Notes: generated by a model from the sequence alone, not told the origin. A DNA stretch of 64,000 nt from Polyangium jinanense (GCF_028435365.1 NZ_JAGTJJ010000038.1:42665-106664), one strand, 5' to 3'. Positions 8,178-18,488 are shown, numbered from the stretch's first letter. Numbers and translations: made by a program.

Positions 8178-11100
8178 CTACATGCCACCGGGGAGCTCGA
8201 CCACGAACGTGGATCCCATCCCCTGCGCACTCTCGACCCGGATCGAACCGCCGTGCGCCTCGGCGATCCTGCGGCAGATGTACAGGCCGAGCCCCAGTCC
8301 GCCGTAATGGCGCGCCGAGACGGCACGCCCGAAGCGCTCGAAGATTCGGGTTTGCTGGTCCGGTGCAATCCCGATTCCCTGGTCCGAGACCATGAGGCTC
8401 GTGCTGCCCGCTTCCTTGCGGACGACGATTGTAATGGGTTTGCCACCGCCGAACTTGATGGCATTGCCAAGGAGGTTCGTGACGACCTGTTCGAGGCGGG
8501 ACCGATCCCACACACCGATGACGGGTGCGTCGCCGTGGATGGTGACCGGACATCGGGATCGCTGCAGATCGAGCTCGAACCGCGCGACCACCTCCTTGAC
8601 GAGGGCGCTGAGATCGACCTCCGTGGTCTCGAGCGCGACCTGTCCGGAATCGAACCGCGAGACGTCGAGCAGCTCGTCGATGAGCCTGTTCATTCGATCG
8701 CTCTGGCGACAGGCGCGCTGGATGAGGTCCTCGGTCGCCTTGCGATCGGTGGGCTTGTCCGACTGGATCGACCGGAGGAGCGATTGAAGGGAGAGCCCCA
8801 GCGACGTCATGGGGGTGCGCAGCTCGTGGGAGGCGACCGCGAGGAACTCGTCGCGCATACGAACGGCTTCCTGCGTCGCGCGGTAGAGCCGCGCGTTGTC
8901 CATGGCGATCGCGGCGCGGTGCGAAAGCTCCTCGGCCATGCCGAGATCGGCGGCCCCGTAGGGTCGGGCGGGATCGGCAGAGACGAGGGTCACGGCTCCG
9001 GCGATCTGCCCCCTCGCCACGAGCGGCACGTGCATTCCACTCTTGGGCCCTAGCGCGCGGAGGATCCTGAAATGCTCCGCATCCACGGTGCTTGCGCGTA
9101 ACGTCGCGTCGGTGATCTTGGAAAAGAGGAGCGGCGCACCACTCCGTATCACCCGCGCCGCGGGGTGGGGCGATCCAGGAAATGGCGGATAGCGCCTCTG
9201 GAGTTCCTCGAGCAGCGGTTGTTTTGCTGGGTCTCGGTGAATCCCCGATACCCGCCGGATTCGTCCGTTGTCGATGATGTCGATCACGCACCAGTCGGCG
9301 AGACCGCGGACGCAGAGCTCCGCGAGGCAGCGGAGGACCTGCTCGTACTCGAGCGACGCGCCGAGGCTCTCGCTTGCCTCCGCAAAAAATGCCGAGCGGC
9401 GTTCGTGCTGCTCGGCCGCCTGCCGCGCAGTTTGCTCGCTGGAGAGCAGCCGGGCGTTTTCCAGGGAGATGGCGGCCTGCGAAGCCACGAGCTCGAGGGC
9501 GCAGAGCCGCTCGGCCGTGAAGGCCCCCGGGACGAGGTTGTTCTCGAGATAAAGCAGGCCGAACACCTCGCCCGTCCGGAGAATCGGCAAGCACAGGATC
9601 GACCTCGGCGCGCGCCGCACGATGTATTCGTCCGAGGAAAACCTGCCCGCCTCGGCGCTGGCGTCGTCGAGGATCCGACGCTCCTTCGTGCGACGTACGT
9701 ACTGCACGATGGACGCGGGGACGAGCTCCGAGGATTCGGCCAGGAGGGGCGATAACATCCGCGCGCGCGCCCCCCCGGCGTCGAGCGTGGCCTCCGCTTC
9801 GATCCACAAGGCTCCGCCTCGGGAGATGAGCAGATAGGCTTTTTGCGCCCCGCCCAGCTCGAGGACGACCCGGAGCAGCGTGTCGATGAGCTTCTCCTGC
9901 ACGATCTCGCCCGAGATGGTCTGCGACGCCTTGACCACCGCGAGGAGGTCGATCTGCTCGGCCCGCACAGCCAAGGTGGCCGTCGGCGCAATGGACCTGC
10001 TCTCGGGCAGGTGCGGATACGACCGGTCGAGGCTCCGCACCTTGCCCTCGGCCCCCCAGCGGATGTAACACGAGCGCGCCTCGCGAAGGTAGGTGTCGGC
10101 GATGACGAACCCCCGATCGCGATAAAATCGCGCGGCGAGCTCCCAGGAGATCCCTTCGTTTTGAACGAAGCCATTCTCCCGCGCCGCGCGAATGGCCTGC
10201 TCGTAGAGCCGCATCGCTTCTTGATCCTGGCCTTCGACCCGCGCGATTTCGGCCGAGACGAGCGCATGTTTGTGCAAGAAGCTCTCGGGGCAGTTGTCCG
10301 CCCAAACCCGGAACCGCTCCTGGTCGGCGCGCAGGGTCGCCATGGCTTCCGCCTGCTCCGCGGGGGTCGTCTCGTGATAACGGGCCGCGAGGGAGAGCGC
10401 ACCATAATAATGACATTCCGAGGCCTCTTCGAACGAAGGACCCGACCAGAGGAGCGCGCGGGCCTTCCGCGCTGCCAGGGCGGCGCCTTCGTCATCGCCG
10501 GCCATGAAGCGCGCTTGGGTCTTCCAGACGTAATACCAGCAGGCGACGATCGCCATGGTCGTCTCGTGCTCGCCGAGGAAAGCCTCGTACGCCACCTCGT
10601 CGAACCCCGCGCCGTTGAACGACCCGAAGTGATCGGTGCGGCCGCGCAGGTTCTCGATGAGCCGCTGCCTCACGACGACGTCGCCCCCTTCGAACTTCGC
10701 CTTCCGCGCGAACGAGAGCGCCCGCTCGCATTCGCGGGAAACATCCTCCAAAGGCTCGCCCTTGACGAGGAGGAACGTGACGAGGGCCCGGGCAGCATAC
10801 CAGGCGAACGTCAGATCGCCGACCTCCAGCGCCGTGGCGAACGCACGGTCGGCCAAGGCCCGGCGCGTGGCGGCCGGTTGCGCCCAGTACGAAAGGAGGA
10901 AGCATTCGAGGAGCACGGGCGCCTCGTAGCCCGTCGAGCCCCGCTTCTGGACCAGATCATAAGCCAGTTTTCCGAAGCGAAACCCGAGGCGATACTGGCC
11001 AAACTCGGGTCCGAGGAGCATGCCGAAGAACCCGTACGCGAAGCTCGATCCCGCCGCATTGCCATGCTGGAGGCTCACGTTCACGGCATGGCACGCCGTC

Positions 11101-13808
11101 AAGCAAACGAGATTGTTGTCGGTGTTGAGCGCCGGCGAATTGATGGCCACGAGGATGTCGAGGGCCGCGCTCGCGTCGGCGTCGGTCATGGGGGGCAGGT
11201 CGATCAGGTCCTCGATCTGCCGTTCGCCGAGCCGTTGCCAGATCCTTCCATACGCCTGGTCGACCTGGTCTCGGCTGGGATGCGGCACGAGCTCGATCCC
11301 GAAGGGGCCGAGGCCCGCGATCGCCGCTGCCACGGCCTTCCCGTGCTGATTCTGGGCCGCGTGCAGGTACACCTTCACGGACGTGGCCGCGGCGCGGTCC
11401 CGGTTTGTCCTGGCGTGCCCGAGGATCACCGAGAGCAAGCCCTCCGCCGCGGCGAACCCACCGCTCACGAACTCGCATTCGGCGCGCTCCAGATGAAGGC
11501 GGAAGGTGAGCTCGTATTGGGTCTCCCAGCCATCGGGCGCGAGCAGCGCGATCCCAGCCGAGAGGTATTTGATGGCCGAGAGGTAGGCCGTGGATGCCTT
11601 CGCCTTCCTTCCAGCAATCAAATTGAGCTGTGCGACCCGGTCTTTTTCGTCGCGGGACGCGAGCAACGACGCGCCGAGGTTCAACTGGTTCGTGATGTCG
11701 AAAATCCTCCCCTCGAGCTCCTCCTTGGATACGTGCGCGACGAGCAGCCTTCCGATCCGGAGGTGCACGAGGGCCCGCTCTTCCTCGGGGATGAGCGAGT
11801 AGGCCGCCTCCTGCACCCGATCGTGAAGAAACTCGTACGTATCGTCACGGCGGAGGACGAGGCCCTCGTGCACCGCCTCCCAGAGCGCGCCGTGGAGTTC
11901 GCTCTCGGAGCGTCCGTCGATCATCGAAAGGACGCGGGTCTCCGCGATGTTCCCGACGCAGGCGGCGAGCTTCATGGCGTCCTGCGTGGTCGCCGCGAGG
12001 CGCCTCAATTTTCCCACCATCAGGTCGACGACGCCGTCGGAGAAATTCTTGGCCTGGATCTTGTGGACGTCCCAGCTCCAGGATGCCAATCGCGGATCGA
12101 ACGTGATCAGGTGCTCCTGGTGCAGCGTCGTGAGAAACTGTATCGCGAAAAATGGATTGCCGCCGGTCTTCTCGTGCACGAGCCGCGCGAGGGACGCGAC
12201 CTCCTCGGGGCGGCGGTGGACGATGTCGGCGACGAGATCGGCCATATGCGCCTCCGAAAGGGGCGCGAGGACGAGGTCACGTACGGCGACGCCGCTCCTC
12301 CGCACCTCGCCCTGCATGCGCATGAGCGGATGCGACGGGTCGACCTCGTTGTCGCGATACGCACCTATCAGAAGAAAATACCTCGTATCGGGGTGCGTGA
12401 CGAGGTGCGTGAGGAGGTCGAGGCTCGCCGAATCCGCCCACTGGAGATCGTCGAGAAAAACCACCACGGGGTGATCTGCCCGGGCAAACACGGAGACGAG
12501 CTTCTGGAACACCATGTGGAAGCGGTTCTGCGCCTCGACGAGGGGCAAAACCGGGACGGGTGGCTGCCGGCCGATGACGAGCTCGATCTGGGGAATCACA
12601 TCGACGATGAGCTGACCGTTCACCCCGAGCGCGGCGCGGAGTCGCTGCCGAAAGGCTTCGATCTGCTCGTCGGTCTGGGCGAGGAGCTCGCTCACGAGGT
12701 CCCGGAAGGCCTGCGCGATCGTGGCGTAGGGGATGTCGCGCTTGTATTGGTCGAACTTCCCCGAGACGAGCATGCCCTGCTCCCGGAAGACCGGCTTGTC
12801 GAGCTCGTGCACCAGCGACGATTTGCCGACGCCGGCGTAGCCGGAGACCAGCACGAATTCGGGGGTTCCCTCGGCGACGACCCGCCTGAATGCCCCGAGG
12901 AGCGCGGCGAGCTCCTCGTCACGACCATGGAGTTTTTCGGGGATCCGAAATCGATCCCCCATGTCTCGCTGGCCCAGGGGAAAGGGCTCGAGCCGGCTCG
13001 TCGATTGCCACGAGGCGAGGCAACGCGCGAGGTCGTGCCGGAGACCGGCCGCGCTCTGGTAGCGCTCCTCCGCTCCCTTGGCGAGCAGCTTCATGACGAT
13101 ACGAGAGAGCACCTCCGGCACGGACGGCACGAGCTCCGCGGGGGGTGCGGGTGACCGAGCGATGTGGCAATGCACCCACTCCAGGGAATCCGTCGCCTGG
13201 AAGGGCAGCCGGCCCGTCAACATCTGGTAAAACGTGACGCCGAGGGAATAGAGATCGGAGCGATTGTCGATGGCGCGGTTCATCCGGCCCGTCTGCTCCG
13301 GCGACAGGTACGGCAAGGAGCCTTCGATGAGGCGAAGGGGCTGCGCGGACCGGAGCTCGCGGGGAAGCCGGGAAGCGATTCCCAGGTCGGCGATCTGGAC
13401 CGCGCCGGTCGCGGGATGGACGAGGATGTTCGCCGGCTTGAGATCCTTGTGAATGATGCTCTGGGCGTGAATCTCCGCGACGGCCTGCGCGATGGCCACC
13501 GCGAGAGGGAGAAACCTGGGAACGCCCATCGGCGCCCCGAGGAGGTGGAGAAGCGAGACGCTGCCCGCGTCCTCCGTGACCAGGGCCGGCGAACCCTCGA
13601 GCGATTCGAGCGCGAGCGGCTTCGCGACCGCGGGGATGTCGAGCGTCCTGCCGATCTCGTACTCGTTCTTCAGGCGCTCGAGATCCCTGGGCCGGCACCG
13701 CCGCGGATCGAGCATCTTGATGACCACCGGACGTTGATCGGCGTCCCTGCGTCCACGATAAACGGCGACACCGTCATGATCGGAGAGCGTCTCTGTCAGC
13801 GTGTACAT
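8178..13808 (-). CDS. Ser/Thr kinase - AAA ATPase - TPR - GAF - histidine kinase hybrid
   Basis: Cytoplasmic hybrid sensor of 1876 residues (an upstream in-frame ATG at 13937 would add 43). Order: Hanks kinase (about 1-270; ATP lysine in VVIKML, catalytic loop HKDLKPANIL, DLG instead of DFG, SPEQTGR), AAA_16 ATPase (Walker A GYAGVGKS near 325, Walker B FLDDLQWAD), TPR-like helices, GAF (about 1300-1460), second GAF (about 1475-1635), HisKA with phospho-acceptor His in SHELRTP near 1660, and HATPase with GNAIKFGGG near 1780. Neither start has a good Shine-Dalgarno; 13808 is chosen because MYTLTETLSDHDG begins the kinase fold. The kinase residues look functional, unlike the relative at 162. No receiver domain is attached, so a separate response regulator is expected. 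Confidence 0.9.
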   Translation of the reverse strand: MYTLTETLSDHDGVAVYRGRRDADQRPVVIKMLDPRRCRPRDLERLKNEYEIGRTLDIPAVAKPLALESLEGSPALVTEDAGSVSLLHLLGAPMGVPRFLPLAVAIAQAVAEIHAQSIIHKDLKPANILVHPATGAVQIADLGIASRLPRELRSAQPLRLIEGSLPYLSPEQTGRMNRAIDNRSDLYSLGVTFYQMLTGRLPFQATDSLEWVHCHIARSPAPPAELVPSVPEVLSRIVMKLLAKGAEERYQSAAGLRHDLARCLASWQSTSRLEPFPLGQRDMGDRFRIPEKLHGRDEELAALLGAFRRVVAEGTPEFVLVSGYAGVGKSSLVHELDKPVFREQGMLVSGKFDQYKRDIPYATIAQAFRDLVSELLAQTDEQIEAFRQRLRAALGVNGQLIVDVIPQIELVIGRQPPVPVLPLVEAQNRFHMVFQKLVSVFARADHPVVVFLDDLQWADSASLDLLTHLVTHPDTRYFLLIGAYRDNEVDPSHPLMRMQGEVRRSGVAVRDLVLAPLSEAHMADLVADIVHRRPEEVASLARLVHEKTGGNPFFAIQFLTTLHQEHLITFDPRLASWSWDVHKIQAKNFSDGVVDLMVGKLRRLAATTQDAMKLAACVGNIAETRVLSMIDGRSESELHGALWEAVHEGLVLRRDDTYEFLHDRVQEAAYSLIPEEERALVHLRIGRLLVAHVSKEELEGRIFDITNQLNLGASLLASRDEKDRVAQLNLIAGRKAKASTAYLSAIKYLSAGIALLAPDGWETQYELTFRLHLERAECEFVSGGFAAAEGLLSVILGHARTNRDRAAATSVKVYLHAAQNQHGKAVAAAIAGLGPFGIELVPHPSRDQVDQAYGRIWQRLGERQIEDLIDLPPMTDADASAALDILVAINSPALNTDNNLVCLTACHAVNVSLQHGNAAGSSFAYGFFGMLLGPEFGQYRLGFRFGKLAYDLVQKRGSTGYEAPVLLECFLLSYWAQPAATRRALADRAFATALEVGDLTFAWYAARALVTFLLVKGEPLEDVSRECERALSFARKAKFEGGDVVVRQRLIENLRGRTDHFGSFNGAGFDEVAYEAFLGEHETTMAIVACWYYVWKTQARFMAGDDEGAALAARKARALLWSGPSFEEASECHYYGALSLAARYHETTPAEQAEAMATLRADQERFRVWADNCPESFLHKHALVSAEIARVEGQDQEAMRLYEQAIRAARENGFVQNEGISWELAARFYRDRGFVIADTYLREARSCYIRWGAEGKVRSLDRSYPHLPESRSIAPTATLAVRAEQIDLLAVVKASQTISGEIVQEKLIDTLLRVVLELGGAQKAYLLISRGGALWIEAEATLDAGGARARMLSPLLAESSELVPASIVQYVRRTKERRILDDASAEAGRFSSDEYIVRRAPRSILCLPILRTGEVFGLLYLENNLVPGAFTAERLCALELVASQAAISLENARLLSSEQTARQAAEQHERRSAFFAEASESLGASLEYEQVLRCLAELCVRGLADWCVIDIIDNGRIRRVSGIHRDPAKQPLLEELQRRYPPFPGSPHPAARVIRSGAPLLFSKITDATLRASTVDAEHFRILRALGPKSGMHVPLVARGQIAGAVTLVSADPARPYGAADLGMAEELSHRAAIAMDNARLYRATQEAVRMRDEFLAVASHELRTPMTSLGLSLQSLLRSIQSDKPTDRKATEDLIQRACRQSDRMNRLIDELLDVSRFDSGQVALETTEVDLSALVKEVVARFELDLQRSRCPVTIHGDAPVIGVWDRSRLEQVVTNLLGNAIKFGGGKPITIVVRKEAGSTSLMVSDQGIGIAPDQQTRIFERFGRAVSARHYGGLGLGLYICRRIAEAHGGSIRVESAQGMGSTFVVELPGGM

Positions 13809-13967
13809 GAAAGGCACCGGCACCTGGTCCTCCGGGCCCCCGGTTCCATAGGCCTCCGCCTGCGCTTCCGCTAGCGCCGCTTTCCCGCGAGTTTTTCGGG
13901 GTCGAGATCGTTCGTTCGCGAAAGCGGCGCCACGCATACGAGCGTCCGCGCACGGCAGGCTCGCGCC

Positions 13968-15413
13968 TCACGGGCGCTTGTAGACGGCCCCGCCCTTCAT
14001 CACGAACCGGACATTACGCAGCGCCGCGATCTCCCGCGTGGGATCCCCTTCGACCGCGATCAGATCAGCCAGCTTGCCGGCCGCGACCGAGCCGATCGCC
14101 GCATCGAGGTGCAGCACCTTCGCCCCGCCGGAGGTCGCCACGCGCAGCGCATCGACAGGCGTCGTGCCGTATTCCACGAGCAACTCGATCTCGCGGACAT
14201 TGTCTCCGTGGGCGAACACGCCGGCGTCGCTCCCGTTCACGAGGGTCACCCCTGCATCGAGGGCCGCCTTGAAGGCCTTGCGCTTCTTCGTGAGGCTCTC
14301 GGGCTCGGGCGTGCTGCCCTTCTTCCAGCCCCGATAACGCGCGATGGCGTCGGTTGCCGCGAGCGTCGGGCAAAACGCGACGTGATTCTTCGCCATGAGC
14401 TTGAAGACCTCCGACGTCCCCTCATCTCCATGCTCGATCGTATCGACGCCGGCGAGGGCCGCGCGCTGCATCCCTTCGGCCGAGCTCGCGTGCGCCGCGA
14501 CGCTCCGGCCACTCGAATGCGCGGTCTCGACGATGAGTCGGAGTTCCTCGACCGAGAACGTCGGCCGTACCGCGCCGCCGGGTCCCCAGTAATAGTCCGC
14601 ATAGACCTTGATCCAATCGGCGCCGTGCCCGATCTGATCACGCACGACACGCAGGAGCTGATCGTGCCCATCGGCTTCTTCTGCGCCCTGCGGCACGTGG
14701 AAGCCGGGATCGAAGCCCTTGGGACCATAACTCCCCGTGGCGACGATGGCCTTTGTCGTGACGAGCATCCGAGGCCCGGGGATGATTCCCTGGTCGATGG
14801 CCTGCTTGAGCCCGACATCGGCGTACCCCGCGCCCTCCGTCCCGAGATCACGGACCGTGGTGAAGCCGGCGAGCAGGGTATTCCGCGCGTGATTCGTCGC
14901 GCGGGCGACGCGGAGGGCGAGCGGCTCCCGGGCCACCTGCGCATCCCAGGATGCTTCGTCGTACGGATGCAGGAAAAAATGCGAATGCCCCTCGATGAGC
15001 CCGGGCAAAAGCGTCGTGTTCGGCAAATCGACGACCACCGCGTCGCTCGGCGCCTGCACCTTCCCCTCGGGCCCCGCCAGCTCGATACGATTGCCGCGCA
15101 CGAGGACCACCCATCCCTCGTGCGGGCGCGCGGTATCGCCATCGAAGACGCGCGCCGGCTTGAGCAGATAGAGGCCTTTTCCCGCGGTCCCCGTGAACGT
15201 GGGCACGGGGAGGGGAGCGGGGACGGAGGCCGGCGCCGAGCCTCCCTGCGCGGAAATCGACGCCACCGCAGGGGCAGCGCTCGTGGCCGCCGGGGCGGCG
15301 TTCGCCGGGGAGGCGCGCGGCGGCTCGCTGGGTACGGTCCCGGCCGCTCCGCTGCAGCCTGAAAGGAACATCATTGCGGTCAGCAAGGCCCCGACGACAC
15401 CGACGTTTTTCAT
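13968..15413 (-). CDS. Metal-dependent amidohydrolase lipoprotein (imidazolonepropionase-like)
   Basis: Secreted lipoprotein enzyme of 481 residues. Start 15413 begins a lipoprotein signal ([20 protein letters not shown]); the longer frame to 15614 overlaps the next gene and is discarded. A Pro/Ala linker is followed by an amidohydrolase fold: first metal site [10 protein letters not shown] near 140, a candidate carbamylated Lys in [12 protein letters not shown], metal His in VAAHASS and TIEHGDEG, and the catalytic Asp in [12 protein letters not shown]. The C-terminal [15 protein letters not shown] stretch is typical of imidazolonepropionase-like/prolidase-type members. Substrate unknown. It lies 58 bases downstream of the siderophore-interacting gene on the same strand. 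Confidence 0.88.
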   Translation of the reverse strand: MKNVGVVGALLTAMMFLSGCSGAAGTVPSEPPRASPANAAPAATSAAPAVASISAQGGSAPASVPAPLPVPTFTGTAGKGLYLLKPARVFDGDTARPHEGWVVLVRGNRIELAGPEGKVQAPSDAVVVDLPNTTLLPGLIEGHSHFFLHPYDEASWDAQVAREPLALRVARATNHARNTLLAGFTTVRDLGTEGAGYADVGLKQAIDQGIIPGPRMLVTTKAIVATGSYGPKGFDPGFHVPQGAEEADGHDQLLRVVRDQIGHGADWIKVYADYYWGPGGAVRPTFSVEELRLIVETAHSSGRSVAAHASSAEGMQRAALAGVDTIEHGDEGTSEVFKLMAKNHVAFCPTLAATDAIARYRGWKKGSTPEPESLTKKRKAFKAALDAGVTLVNGSDAGVFAHGDNVREIELLVEYGTTPVDALRVATSGGAKVLHLDAAIGSVAAGKLADLIAVEGDPTREIAALRNVRFVMKGGAVYKRP

Positions 15414-15471
15414 GGGCGACGCGGTCCCTACCACACCACGGGTGCGCGCGTCGAGGACGTCTTGCCCGACC

Positions 15472-16209
15472 TCATTCGAGGTTTTCGTGGAACTCCGACG
15501 CGCCCTTCTTCCAGTAGGCGGCGATCCGCGCGGCCTCGCGGGGATGCCCTTTGTCCACCAGCAGGATCTGACGCAGGCGCGACATCTCCGACGCTTCGCC
15601 GGCGCACCAGACAAACCCGTCGCCCGGGGGCAGCGGCAGGTCCCCCACGAACGTGACGAGATCTTCCGCGCGGTTCACCCAATGGACGTCGAGCTTCGCG
15701 GCGCTCGCGAGCGCGCGGCGGTCCTTTGGGTCCGCGACGTGCGCGATCACGAGGGCCCGCGTGCCCGCTGGCAGTTCTTCGAGGCGCCGGTGGATCGCGG
15801 GCAGGGCGGAGGCGTCGCCCACGAGAAGGTGCCACGCGTAATCGAGCGGGATGATCATCGACCCGCGCGGCCCGCCGATCGTCGCCCGCTGGCCGGGGGC
15901 GGCCTTTCGTGCCCAGTCGGAGGCAGGGCCCTCGTCGTGCAAGGCGAACTCGAGGGTCAGCTCACGCTTTTCGGGATCAAAACGCCGAGGCGTGTAGTCC
16001 CGGCGGATGAGCTCGCCGTCCGCGCCGGGGAACATGAACTTGACGTGGTCGTCGAACGAAAGCGAAACGAAGTCGGCGAGCGCGTCGCCGGAGAACGTGA
16101 CCGCGACGAAGCTCGGGCCGAGGCGCTCCACCCGGGCGACCTCGACGTCGCGCCGGCGGAGCTCGTGGCGCACGCGCTGCACGCGGCGCGCGGGAAGCGA
16201 TGGTGTCAT
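15472..16209 (-). CDS. Siderophore-interacting FAD/NAD(P)H-dependent reductase (SIP family)
   Basis: Cytoplasmic flavoprotein of 245 residues that should release iron from ferric siderophores by reduction. Family marks: RRDYTPRRF (FAD-binding RxYT), a central GDASALPAI and the C-terminal [11 protein letters not shown] signature. The start at 16209 is supported by a perfect GGAGG with a 5-base gap; the longer frame to 16320 would run across the divergent regulator. It is divergent from the MarR gene at 16247, and two palindromes in the 37-base gap and at the start of marR probably control both genes. Confidence 0.9.
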   Translation of the reverse strand: MTPSLPARRVQRVRHELRRRDVEVARVERLGPSFVAVTFSGDALADFVSLSFDDHVKFMFPGADGELIRRDYTPRRFDPEKRELTLEFALHDEGPASDWARKAAPGQRATIGGPRGSMIIPLDYAWHLLVGDASALPAIHRRLEELPAGTRALVIAHVADPKDRRALASAAKLDVHWVNRAEDLVTFVGDLPLPPGDGFVWCAGEASEMSRLRQILLVDKGHPREAARIAAYWKKGASEFHENLE

Positions 16210-16227
16210 TGCAACCTCCGTGGGTTG

Positions 16228-16242
16228 GTTGATAATGTCACC
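16228..16242. promoter_or_regulatory. Operator-like palindrome 1 between SIP and MarR genes
   Basis: GTTGATAATGTCACC is an imperfect copy of the palindrome GTTGACA-A-TGTCAAC at 16259-16273. The two centres are 31 bases apart (three helical turns), as expected for two dimer sites on one DNA face. MarR regulators typically bind such 15-17 bp palindromes in divergent promoters. Binding here is inferred. Confidence 0.6.
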
Positions 16243-16246
16243 CATC

Positions 16247-16714
16247 ATGGGCAGAACAGTTGACAATGTCAACCATGATCCGCGGGACGCCGACGTGCTG
16301 GAGTCCATCCACGCGATCATGCACCTATTTCGTGCGCGCCGGCACGAAGCGATGCGCGAGGAGCATCACGACCTGAGCCACATGGAAGGGAAGGTGCTGG
16401 GCTTTTTCACGCGCCAGCCGGGCTCGACCCTGAGCGACCTGGTGGCGCACACGGGCCGGGACAAGGGGCAGCTCGCGCGCCTGGTCGCCGGTCTCAAGGA
16501 GCGTGGCTTGCTGGAGGCACGGACGGACGAGGCCGACCGGCGCAGCGTCAGGCTCGAGCCCACGGCCGAAGCGCAGGCCATCCACCAGACGATGCTGCGC
16601 CATGCGCGCCGGCTGTCCGAAGTGGCGGTGTCAGGGCTGAGTGCGGACGAGCGGCGTCAGCTCGTTTCGCTGCTGGAGAAGGTTCGGACGAACCTCGAAG
16701 CCCCTGGCTGCTGA
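16247..16714 (+). CDS. MarR-family transcriptional regulator
   Basis: DNA-binding regulator of 155 residues with a winged helix-turn-helix: LSDLVAHTGRDKGQLARLVAGLKERGLLEARTDEADRRSVRLEPT reads as recognition helix and wing. It is divergent from the siderophore-interacting reductase and probably represses it and itself. ATG 16247 lacks a good Shine-Dalgarno and would put palindrome 2 inside the coding region; a later GTG at about 16294 (VLESIHAIMHLF) would leave both palindromes upstream, so the true start is open. The stop codon overlaps the outer motif of repeat copy B. Confidence 0.85.
   Translation: MGRTVDNVNHDPRDADVLESIHAIMHLFRARRHEAMREEHHDLSHMEGKVLGFFTRQPGSTLSDLVAHTGRDKGQLARLVAGLKERGLLEARTDEADRRSVRLEPTAEAQAIHQTMLRHARRLSEVAVSGLSADERRQLVSLLEKVRTNLEAPGC
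16259..16273. promoter_or_regulatory. Operator-like palindrome 2 (GTTGACA-A-TGTCAAC)
   Basis: Perfect 7-bp inverted repeat around a single central base, overlapping the first codons of the MarR gene as annotated. It pairs with the imperfect copy at 16228-16242. Likely a MarR dimer site; inferred from position and symmetry. Confidence 0.6.
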
Positions 16715-17063
16715 GCATGGGTCTCTACTTGGGGCCGCCGCGCCGGGGCGCTGCCCCGGGCCCCGCGGGGGCTGTTCGCCCCTCGACCCGAACCAGGGCA
16801 AGCCCTGGACTCGGGGTGGAACAACTGCGCGATGCGCAGTTCTTCCACCAAGCCGGGTGGCAAGACCAGAGACAGCGTTGCCAATCGAAATGGCAGCGCG
16901 GTTGTCTCGATTGACAGGGTCGCTGCTGGTCTTGACGCGGCCTGTGCGATGAACTGCGCATCGCGCAATTCATCGTCCCGAGTCCAGCGCTTGCGCTGGT
17001 CCGGGTCCCGGGGCGGATAGCCCCGGGTGGGGCCTGGGGCAACGCCCCAGCGAAGCGCCGCCC
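16711..17063. repeat. Composite inverted repeat element, copy B (L arm - spacer - R arm)
   Basis: Complete copy lying between the convergent MarR and FAD-oxidoreductase genes. It starts with the conserved outer motif CTGAGCAT.GGTCTC, which overlaps the MarR stop. The left arm has the CCGGGGC/GCCCCGG and AGGGC-AA-GCCCT stems, then a GAACAACTGCGC/GCGCAGTTCTTC stem with one mismatch. The spacer (about 16855-16945) contains GGCAAGACC and GGTCTTGAC facing each other. The right arm has GATGAACTGCGC/GCGCAATTCATC and CCAGCGC/GCGCTGG stems. Confidence 0.85.
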
Positions 17064-17084
17064 GAACAGGGACGTCGCGGTGCG

Positions 17085-18488
17085 CTACGGCGCGATGTTC
17101 TTGTTCAACCGAAAGAAATTCGTCGGGTCGTAGGCACGCTTGAGGGCGGCGAGCCGCTTCATCTTGGCCTCGCCGTAGGTCTCTTGCACCCGCGCGGCAG
17201 GTTCGCCGGCGTCGATGAAATTCACATAAACGCCTTCGGCGGCAAACGGCTTCATGGCTTGCCAGGCGTCCTGCGTCCAGCGGATGTGGCGCTCGGCGTC
17301 GGCCGGGTCCTGAAAGCTCGATTGGAACATCGAGAAGAACGGGGTTTTCCGCCGCGGGAACGCGGTCTCGTCCTCGCCGACACGCGCGATCGCGCCCTCC
17401 AGGTGAGCGATCTCGAAGAGGCAAAGCGGTGACGGGGCCGCGCGAAGCTGCGCGGCGATGGCCTCGATGCCGTCGTCCCCGAGCGTGGAGACGTAATGCC
17501 CGCGGATGCATTGGCCATAACCGTAGGCGCCCGCCGGCGCTGTATCGAACATGCTCTGGAGGACGGTATAGGGCATCGGGCTCACGAGCTCCGCGGCCGG
17601 CGGGCCGAACGCGCGCAGCGGTGCGAAGGCCGCCTCCGCATCCGCGCTCGGGCCGTTGTAACAGGCCGCGAGAATCACCCCGGGCACGCCGTGCATGCGC
17701 GCGGGGAGCGTGGGCATGGGCGGGAGCGCGATCTGGATCAGGGTGCTGCTCATGCGCTCCGGCTCGGTCCGGGCGAACGTCTGGTAGAAGCGCAGCACAT
17801 CCGCGAAGCGCTCGACCGGGTGAAACAGCATCGCTACCATCACCTGCTCGACGGGGTGCAGGCGCAATTCGAGCTCGGTGACGATTCCGAAATTGCCGCC
17901 GCCGCCGCGGAGTCCCCAGAAGAGGTCCGCGTTTTCGTCGGCGCTCGCCGTGACGAGCCGGCCGTCGGCGGTCACGAGATCCACCGAGAGGAGGTTGTCG
18001 ATCGTGAGGCCATGCTGGCGCATGAGCCAACCGATCCCTCCGCCCAGCGTGACCCCGGCGATCCCGGTGGCGGAGCACTGGCCCCCGGTCGTCGCGAGGC
18101 CAAACGCCTGCGTCTCGTGATCGAGCTCGCGCCAGGTGAGCCCCGCCTGGGCGCGGACGGTGCGCCGCGCAGGATCGACGCGGACGCCCTTCATGGGAGA
18201 CAGGTCGATCACGATCCCGCCGTCGCATACGCCGTTGCCCGCAATGTCGTGTCCGCCGCCCCGCACCGCGACGCGGGCGTCGTGCTCCCGCGCGAACCGC
18301 ACGGCGGCGAGGACGTCCGCGACCCCGGCGCAGCGCGCGATGAGCGCCGGCCTCTTGTCGATGCGGGCATTCCAGACGACGCGGGCCGCGTCGTAACGCC
18401 CGTGGTCGGGGTCGATGAGCTCGCCGCGGAAGCTCGTTCGAAGCGAGTCGAGGGCAGCCTGGGGGAAGCGGGCTCGGTCTTGATGCAT
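17085..18488 (-). CDS. FAD-binding berberine-bridge-type oxidoreductase
   Basis: Protein of 467 residues with a PCMH-type FAD-binding domain and a C-terminal BBE motif (GVYVNFID ... YDPTNFFRLNKNI). His in RGGGHDIAGN (about 78) and Cys in GGQCSATGIAG (about 137) occupy the two positions that tether FAD covalently in bicovalent members, which oxidise alcohols, sugars or polyketide/alkaloid substrates with O2. No signal peptide, so cytoplasmic. It is the last gene of the minus-strand row dikinase (22424) - exporter (19957) - this gene, after an 86-base gap. The substrate is not readable from sequence. Confidence 0.9.
   Translation of the reverse strand: MHQDRARFPQAALDSLRTSFRGELIDPDHGRYDAARVVWNARIDKRPALIARCAGVADVLAAVRFAREHDARVAVRGGGHDIAGNGVCDGGIVIDLSPMKGVRVDPARRTVRAQAGLTWRELDHETQAFGLATTGGQCSATGIAGVTLGGGIGWLMRQHGLTIDNLLSVDLVTADGRLVTASADENADLFWGLRGGGGNFGIVTELELRLHPVEQVMVAMLFHPVERFADVLRFYQTFARTEPERMSSTLIQIALPPMPTLPARMHGVPGVILAACYNGPSADAEAAFAPLRAFGPPAAELVSPMPYTVLQSMFDTAPAGAYGYGQCIRGHYVSTLGDDGIEAIAAQLRAAPSPLCLFEIAHLEGAIARVGEDETAFPRRKTPFFSMFQSSFQDPADAERHIRWTQDAWQAMKPFAAEGVYVNFIDAGEPAARVQETYGEAKMKRLAALKRAYDPTNFFRLNKNIAP

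Noticed and set aside
9843..13154. Plus-strand open frame of about 1100 codons opposite the giant hybrid kinase
   Set aside because: An antisense shadow typical of GC-rich codon use; the minus strand carries clear kinase, ATPase and GAF motifs.
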